Shown here in pieces: positions 57,688 to 64,000 of a stretch of 64,000 nucleotides of DNA (within the stretch, counting starts at the first letter, position 1; every line of letters starts with the position of its first letter). Source of the DNA: Phymatolithon calcareum (lineage: Eukaryota; Rhodophyta; Florideophyceae; Hapalidiales); the NCBI GenBank assembly GCA_977006965.1, contig OZ345361.1:1-64000 (forward strand), in the 5' to 3' direction. The notes beneath the pieces are model-generated. The model had not been told where the DNA came from and did not search any database. It was given only the letters and a program-made list of their open reading frames with translations. Made by a program: the position numbers and the translations under genes.

Positions 57688-58709
57688 ATTCTTACCACAT
57701 TTATGCTACAACTTTGCGGAAAAGATAGCGGTCTGTTGGGGGTGAGTAGGATATCAAGATTCCTCTTACCGATGTTTAGATACTGCGAGATTACCCAATG
57801 AATACACGACAGAAATTCAGAGCCGCCACCCAACACGTAGAGTTTAGAACTTCTTCTTCATCGTCACAGTCGAGAGTATATCCAGTAGTATCCGCTGTGG
57901 GAGTTTGTGCAGCTGCTGAGCGCCGAATTTAACGTTCATTTTCCACAAAAAATCATGACTCGAGCATCAGTTTATTCATTCTACAATTGGACTATCACGT
58001 GATATTCGTAACATAGGCTTGAAGCCAAGAGCTTCAATGATCAATTCTTCCTGCTGACCGAAACCATGATCGTATGCATTAATTTATCATGGCTCTTTTC
58101 CTCCCGGTCACGCCTCGCTCTCTCCCGCGATCTATGTTGAGAAAGTCGTTTCCTCTCTTACTCCCTCTGCTCTGCACACTCTTTCCGCTCTTCCTCTCGC
58201 TGTTCGGCTCTGTCTTTTTGCTCCTTTTCTCGCCGGTTTTGGTCTTGAACTATCTCTAACTAGAGGAGACTGGTAAACTCTCCACCATCGCTATTTTCAC
58301 TTCGCATTCTGGATTTCCTTCGAGCACGGAGGGATGCGGGAGGGCGACGAATTGTTCCCGTTTTCATGCTCTTGTACGGATAGGCCGTCATCATCACTGT
58401 CACAATTTTCATCATCATTGTCCTTATCTTCTCCACTCAGGGCGCCACTAAAATCTACGCTCCCATCTTCGCCTTCAACAACATCCGCACGCGCCCCATA
58501 TCGTTGCGGATTGTCTTGGCCCTCGTTACGTCGGGAGGAATCGTGACTTCGCCAGTTGGAACAAGCGTGTGGCACAGGGAGTTGGGCTTCCGCGTAATCG
58601 AGGGGAATTGCGCAGCGGCAGCGCCCTGTTGCTGCAGGTCCAGACGGTTGTAGAAGACGAGTTCGACCTGTGCGAGACAATACAAAGCCATGGGAACCAT
58701 TGACAGGAA
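57688..58709. other. Unassigned; acidic coding-like patch near 58,310-58,470
   Basis: A minus-strand frame at about 58,470-58,310 encodes an Asp/Glu-rich run (GEDKDNDDENCDSDDDG). The surrounding T/C-rich tract (58,090-58,260) is low-complexity. No gene is supported. Confidence 0.35.
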
Positions 58710-59490
58710 ATGTTGGCTTCAAACGATCAGCACTTGGCGCAATATCATTTTCAGGAAGTGCCGAGTTGGCGTCTCTCTGCCTCGGGTAGGTCGGATTTCG
58801 GCTATTCACTAAAAGGCGAAGAACTGCATGCCTCGGGTGATTACGCAGATCTTGTGCCGCGCTCGTGCCGAATGGTAGGCGAGGAACAGGGAACTTATGA
58901 GGCAATAGCACGAAGTAGCCATGGATGGAAGCACATGATAGATCCCCTTGCTCTTCAAAGACGAAGGACACCTCTTGGAGTTCAACAGAAAGAAAAAACT
59001 TCCTTACGATCTTCCCGGGTTCTCTCCGGTGATCATTCGACTTCAGAAAATAAGGCACCGCCAATTGGCAGTGAAATGGGCACTCGAGCGTTTCCTCCGA
59101 TGAGTACCACACTTCTCGAAAATAAATTCGTGGACACGGTACCAGCTCTTATGAACGATTTCAAGGAGGACCTAGGAAGATACAGCCCAACTGAAGTGGA
59201 GACTAAGGCAACTGAAAAAGCACTCGATAAAGTACTGTTCTTAACAATCGTATTCCACGACGACCTCGAATAGAGCACTAGCCAGCAAGATAACGTTCTG
59301 AACCAGTTATGAAACAGAAGAGAAGCGAAATCTAAGCTTTTCCCTCCAACCTTCTAGGAGGAGGATTTTAGCACTTAAGGCAGCGACTCTAAACTGAAAT
59401 CGGCCAGCGCGCATCCGACCATAGTAAAGGGACTACAAGAGAAGTAGGAACTGAAACCCTCTCCCTTACAGCTGAGTGCGTTTAATAAAT
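58710..59490 (+). mobile_element. LINE 3' end, copy C
   Basis: The plus strand at 58,935-59,273 encodes the same C-terminal tail as copies A and B: GVQQKEKTSLRS, then a frame change, FPPMSTTLLENKFVDTVPAL, EEDLGRY-type wording and EKALDKVLF. The 3' UTR ends in GTGCGTTTAATAAATTCCAA near 59,476-59,495, the shared LINE terminus. The copy is 5'-truncated. Confidence 0.75.
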
Positions 59491-59668
59491 TCCAAATTTA
59501 TAAAAACAGGCTAGATCCTAAACAGGGGTACCCTAAATTTCTGACAGTGCTCTAAATCGGCGGACTCCATAAAGCCTCAAAGAATTATATAATTTTCAAA
59601 GTTTTTTCCTATCCAGAGCCAAATATCAGCACAACGGCTCCATTGAAAAAACGAGTGCTTTCAATCTA

Positions 59669-60542
59669 CAGGGGAGGGTCTTCGAATAGTGCTATCCCGT
59701 GCCAAATTGATATCACATGCACTTTTGGGATATGGCACTGCGCAATATCATACGCTGTGGTGCGGTCTTTGGCATTCATATTGCGTGTGCCTCGCAGGGT
59801 TTTTTGTTTTCGTAGGACATTATGTACGAACGACACGGCAGCAGTTTGAAGAAGAACCCAGTTTCCTCCACGTTATAGATGTTTTCAACGTCAAAGTCAC
59901 GCAACTTCTCATGCAGCTCGGTCATACTTTCGGCAGCCTCATCTACTGTGGCACTCTCAGCTTGCCCAGCCAATGAGGTCGAGATGATACCATGCCGCTT
60001 TACGAATTTCTGGCACCAACCAACAGAGGCACTAAACTTTTCAAATCGTGCTCGGTCGGCATCAGGCAGTTGCCCACATTTCAAAAAGCCCTCCTGAACG
60101 AGTAAAGCGCGCTCACGAATCAGATCCTGCGTAACGGGCAGCTTAATTGAGCGCGCAATTTCTCAGAAACGAAATGCTCTCTCGTCAATCTGCGAGTACT
60201 GTGCATTTCGGATGGATTTCGAGCTTAGAGACCGCCCTTCTTCGTCAGCCTTACGAAGCAACTCTTCGCCTTCTTCTCGGAGTTTCGTTATAAATCGAGA
60301 TGAAACTTTGAATCGCTCCATCACCAATGCTGCCGGAGTTCCTTTGTTCAGCATACTAAGCGCCTTCAGCTTGTGGTGTAAATTGAGCCGTGTTCGTGTG
60401 CCCTTTTTGCTGGTCATCATGGTCACCAGCTGAAAAAACCGGCGGGCAGCTGAAGAATATAATAACTGTGCCAACGCGTAAGGGGTAGCACTACTAGGGA
60501 TGTAGCACTAATAAATTCGGCACTATTCAGCGACCTCCCCTG
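59669..60542 (-). mobile_element. Internally deleted Tigger-like element with intact TIRs and TA duplications
   Basis: The left end (59,669) reads CAGGGGAGGGTCTTCGAATA and the right end, on the other strand from 60,542, reads CAGGGGAGGTCGCTGAATAG; both continue to GTGC. TA dinucleotides flank both ends (59,667-59,668 and 60,543-60,544), as expected for Tc1/mariner-pogo insertion. The element is 874 bp and keeps only the first half of its transposase gene. Confidence 0.85.
59690..60474 (-). pseudogene. Tigger/CENP-B-like transposase, N-terminal half only
   Basis: From an ATG at 60,474 the minus strand reads an N-terminal HTH (LNLHHKLKALSMLNKGTPAA, then VMERFKVSSRFITKL). A TGA near 60,163 is followed in the same frame by IARSIKLPVTQDLIRE and the CENPB-type HTH (FSASVGWCQKFVKRHGI). 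The start of the DDE domain follows (IYNVEETGFFFKLLP; the first Asp is replaced by Glu in NVEETG), and after a frameshift RGTRNMNAKDRTT. The coding region then runs into the left TIR, so the later catalytic acids are deleted. Confidence 0.82.
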
Positions 60543-60726
60543 TATTGAGAAAATTTAAGAACAAATGTGACGAGTGAATGCAAAGCTGGCGAATTGATAA
60601 GCTATCAACTCGTTTGTTTTCGTTAGGCTAATTTATTTTTTTGACGGGAAGGTGCATAAATTAGTATTCGAAAGAGTTTTGCCCCTTTGTCATGCGCCCC
60701 GATGCGACGATCTCCGCTCTTAAACC

Positions 60727-62681
60727 ATGGATCCATGCCGTATTGCACGAACGGACGCGGCGCGGCTCGCGGCTGCGGTTGTTGCTGTTCGTAATGGCGT
60801 GAAAATGCGCTGCGCCGCAATACAGTTTCACGTGCCGAAGTCCACGCTGTGCCACGCGGTCGCAATCTCGCGCGCAGGAGATACAGGAATCCTGAAGCCT
60901 AAGACTCTACGTCATCCTCTCTCTCTATCTCCAGCTGAAGAGGATATTGTGGTGCGCTTTCTGTGCAAGTTCTCTCATAGTGGCTCGCCGCTGCTGCGCC
61001 GGCATTTGGGCGAAGCGTGCGCTATGCTTATTGAAACGATGAGTACTGAGCGTCGCGCAGCATTAACGTTCAGAGACTGCCGTCCGGGACCCAGATTTCC
61101 CCGTGGCTTCATCAAGCGGCACAAGAACGAGCTGCGTTTGGCGGTACCGAATCCGCAAGAGCAGAAACGTTATGCCGCCGTTAATGCTGACTTTCTCACT
61201 TCGCACTTCGCACATCTGCAGAGATTGTACGAAATGTAAAACCTCGACGCGTCTCGAGTGTGGAACTTGGACGAGAGCGGTGGCACACTTGGGCGAGACG
61301 TTGTGGGCAACATCGCTGCGCGCCGCATCACGCGCCGCTTCGGCGAGCGCGACTTAAAGCAACCCGAGCTCGTGAGCACTAACTGCGTTACTCAAATTCC
61401 GGTGGTGAGTGCACTTGGCGATAACGGTCCGCCTCTCTTTTTTCTTAAGGGCACCAGGATGCACTATAGCCAAGTGGTTCAAAACGGCTCTGTATTCATG
61501 CAGACTTACCACGCGCTACTCCCGCGCAACGATGTAGTCGCGATGCGTGAAGAGTGCAGCGGCGTGAACGGGAAGAACTTTCAGGAGTGGGGCCGGCTTT
61601 TCATGAAAGAGTCCGCGATCTCACTGTAAACAGGCGCAAGGTGCTGCACATCTACGATGGGTATCTGTGGGGTTGTGAATCGCACAGGATGGCACGGTAA
61701 TGCTTACAGTGTAAGCAATGTAGTGTAGTGTAAGCATCTGTAAGCTGTAAGGTTTTGTCAGTAGCAGGTCTAGGTTTTGCCTTCAGTGATCCTCAGTGAT
61801 CTAAGTACGTATCGAAACCTACGGCACTGTAATGCTATCTGTAAGGGATTGCTGTAAATGCAAGCTGTAATTGCTAATTGAAGGGAGCTAGTCTTAGACG
61901 AAAGTAGTGAGTATGATATTGGCGTTGAACGCCACAGTATCGATCCCATATGACGCTTCAAGTACAGGAGCTGTTCGACCAGAACGATATCATGGCATGC
62001 GCACTACCTGCCCACATATCTGGGGGAACCCAGTCATGTGACGTCGTCCTTTTTCGCTTGTTCAAGCAAGCGCTCAGCGAGCGCATGGATGCCGTGTGCA
62101 ATGTCGGACAGAACGTGCAGCTGAATGAGTTCGATTACTGTTCACTTATGCGACATGCGCACTACTCTACATTCACAAGTTCACACAATGTAGCAGCATT
62201 CAAGCGCTCCGGCGTTTGGCCACTGGATCCGACGCGCTTGCTCGGCGTTCCGCGACTGCGGCAGGACGGTATGATGGAAACCGTGAGCGAGCTGGAAGAT
62301 ATGATGAATGAGAAGCACAGAGCCGTGCGCGATCGAATTTTCGGGGCTGGGGTGACGGTGATGGACTCGGGTTTCATCGGCACCATGAAGGGAGCTGCTC
62401 TGATTGAGGAGCCGGTACTCACGGCTGCCAGGAATAAAGCCAAGAGATTGGAGGAAAAGAGACAGTATGCCGAGTTGAGGGCGCAGCGACGAGCTCTCGC
62501 TCAAGCGAGAAAAGAGCACGAGCTAAGTGTAAGCATTGCTCGCTCTGAAGCTTCCTGGTGGAGAGTCCGCGGCCAGCTTGCGGTGACGGGTGTTGAGGAG
62601 CTCAGCACGTCAGTGCGACCGATGATGGAAAGGCGAGCAATAGCTCGCATCCGCAAAATCATGCGAGATCAGAGCGTTTAA
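60727..62681 (+). pseudogene. pogo/Jerky-like DDE transposase, interrupted
   Basis: Part one (60,727-61,239) has the psq-type HTH (AVRNGVKMRCAAIQFHVPKS) and a CENPB-like HTH (FIKRHKNELRLAVPN). A TAA at 61,237 is followed in frame by VWNLDESGGTLG, the first catalytic Asp. A frameshift near 61,620 leads to KVLHIYDGYLW, the second Asp. About 250 bp of non-coding sequence rich in CTGTAAG/GTAAGC motifs follows. The gene resumes at about 61,950 (LFDQNDIMACALPAHISGGT, then QSCDVVLFRLFKQAL with the third Asp) and runs to 62,681 with a basic helical tail. No TIRs were identified. It is a different subfamily from the neighbouring minus-strand Tigger. Confidence 0.84.
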
Positions 62682-63173
62682 TTAAATTAAAATTATGAGC
62701 ATTGCGTGTCCGGCAATTGCAGCATAATTTACACTATCCGCGCATCTCGAATGTTCTCCCTTCCAGCTCGGACAGAGTTGATTTAGTTTCCTAAATCCAT
62801 TTAAATGTATCACAACTGACTAGATCAGCTCACCAGCTTTCAATAAATTTGAAATTTACATTACTTTGTCAACGATTTCATATTTTCAATTTAAAATAAT
62901 CCATTTTGTCCGAAATTTTGGGTACTCGTGTTTTTACAACTTTGACAATTGCCGGGTTAATCGAACGCGATTGGGTGATTGAATTGGATGGAGATGCTGA
63001 GCGTGCAAGGAGCAACTTTCAGAGAGCGGAGGGCTAGCTGTCCCCGATTCACTGTAAATATCATTTTGGGACAGTACTAAATGTTTCTCACTGGGCCGTG
63101 GCTCTAGTGTCTATGTGACGGGAATTTTCCCTCAATTGAGGGAATGAGAATCATTTAACTTTGGACGCGAAAG
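62682..63173. other. Intergenic spacer
   Basis: AT-rich. It has an 18-bp perfect palindrome (TTCCCTCAATTGAGGGAA) at 63,127-63,144, just beyond the end of the piggyBac-like gene. TTCAATAAATTTGAAATTTA near 62,839 resembles the shared LINE 3' terminus. Confidence 0.45.
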
Positions 63174-64000
63174 CTACTCACAATCAGGCTCGTCAAAAGC
63201 ATCAAGCAAATGGATGTGTTCAACATGCTGAGCAAAACAGTTTCTGCCGGTTGACGTGCCACATATGTAGACTTCGGAGCCATTAAGCCTATTACATGAC
63301 GAGCACGCAGGGTCGTTTTCTTGACTTGACAGACTCTGCAGTTGTTCTGCACAGCAAAAGTAGTTATCATGCGAGCTGAAGTCTCCTTTTCTTCTCCGTT
63401 GGTGTTAAGTGGGTTCGGACACCACTTCCGGAGGCATATTTACGTTTTGGGCTGACTAAACGTTGATGAGCATTGCGCGAATCAAATGAGTTGTCGATTA
63501 GTTGTTCCGCCAGAGTTTTATTGTACCTTCGCTGCGTCATGTAGTCTTGAGATTCTTGATGTGCGCCAGAAAACAAAAGCAAGATATAAACGACGCAAAT
63601 GGCCAGAAGAGATATCTTAACACGAAAGGACCAGTCTTGAGTGCGAACTTTTTTCTCCATGTCCAAACTCTCTTGACGGCATCGATTATGCCTGTCAATT
63701 TGAGCAGAGGCCGAATAGTACGTCTCCCATACTTCAGGCTGAGGGACTGAAAGCTCAATTCGTGAAGCTCCATCTTCGGGCTGACTCCAGCGTACACGCC
63801 TGTATGGTTTCGCTTGCATAGTGGTTGACGTAGTCTAAATTAAATAACAGCGATCTCGGTCAACCCACATCGCCGCCATCATTGAGGGGTCACCGGTCAA
63901 CTATTTTCGAACCATAGAACCGCACTGACCCCTTTCTGAGACTTCTACTTGCGATAGATACTTCATTGGATACTTCTTCGTCGCGATTTTGATGACTCCT
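63174..64000 (-). pseudogene. piggyBac-like transposase, C-terminal part, truncated by the window
   Basis: On the minus strand the visible part begins near 63,890 with MMAAMWVDRDRCYLI and an in-frame TAG (about 63,838). It continues as KPYRRVRWSQPEDG, VPQPEVWETYYSA, IDRHNRCRQESL and DWSFRVKISLLAI, the order found near the end of piggyBac-type DDE domains (the Asp of the VD/ID-x-HN box is present). After a frameshift it ends in a cysteine-rich finger (CRVCQVKK, then CSSCNRLNGSEVYICG and GRNCFAQHVEHIHLLDAF), stopping at 63,174. The hydrophobic stretch within the 150-codon ORF belongs to the transposase fold and is not a true membrane helix. The N-terminal half lies beyond base 64,000. Confidence 0.72.

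Noticed and set aside
58297-59112. 271-codon minus-strand ORF with acidic C-terminus
   Set aside because: Half of it lies antisense to the LINE C-terminal tail at 58.9-59.3 kb; only the short acidic patch is noted.
63367-63819. Single-pass membrane protein of 150 residues
   Set aside because: The hydrophobic stretch sits inside a recognisable piggyBac-type order of motifs with a cysteine finger following, so it is transposase sequence.

Overview
This is the left end of a eukaryotic chromosome. Bases 1-2070 are a nearly pure array of CCCTATT on the C-rich strand (AATAGGG on the G-rich strand), in the orientation expected for a left telomere. The array breaks up into CCCCTATA-type units by about 2285. 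Two clear GT-AG introns of 90 and 80 nt, a Kozak-like ACCATGG start, fossil LINEs and several eukaryotic DNA-transposon families all support a eukaryote with short introns. I cannot name the lineage. The telomere unit is neither the vertebrate TTAGGG nor the land-plant TTTAGGG; an alga such as a red alga is a guess only.

2.3-8.4 kb: a large intronless ORF starts within 150 bp of the telomere-like repeats. It fuses a beta-class DNA methyltransferase to a SET domain and is the most striking gene here. A gene-poor stretch and a PIF/Harbinger transposase with one frameshift follow. 9.3-18.3 kb: two pogo/Tigger fragments, then a decayed element of about 7.1 kb. This element has matching terminal inverted repeats, a C2H2-fingered KDZ/Plavaka-like transposase and a glutamine-rich second gene that still shows two introns. 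An inverted-repeat cluster abuts its right end. 18.3-19.7 kb: an apparently intact two-helix membrane protein gene and a long-TIR MITE.

20-33 kb: many truncated LINE copies in both orientations (RT, RNase H and shared 3' ends) and a relic that begins with a histone H3 tail. 33-47 kb: AT-rich and almost gene-free, with a second Harbinger-like transposase relic, a tRNA-like sequence and a family of foldback hairpins. The hairpins culminate in a nested palindrome of about 1 kb at 43.4-44.4 kb. 47.6-50 kb: a probable secreted 2-oxoglutarate/Fe(II) oxygenase gene beside a perfect 128-copy 10-bp satellite.

50-64 kb: a diverged duplication carrying exon-like pieces, more LINE fragments, an internally deleted Tigger element with intact TIRs and TA target duplications, a longer pogo-like transposase pseudogene, and the C-terminal part of a piggyBac-like transposase running off the window. 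Overall this is a subtelomeric transposon graveyard. Only three ORFs (methyltransferase-SET, membrane protein, oxygenase) look potentially intact. The DNA transposons and LINEs carry mixed TAG, TAA and TGA interruptions and frameshifts, which indicates ordinary decay rather than a changed genetic code.
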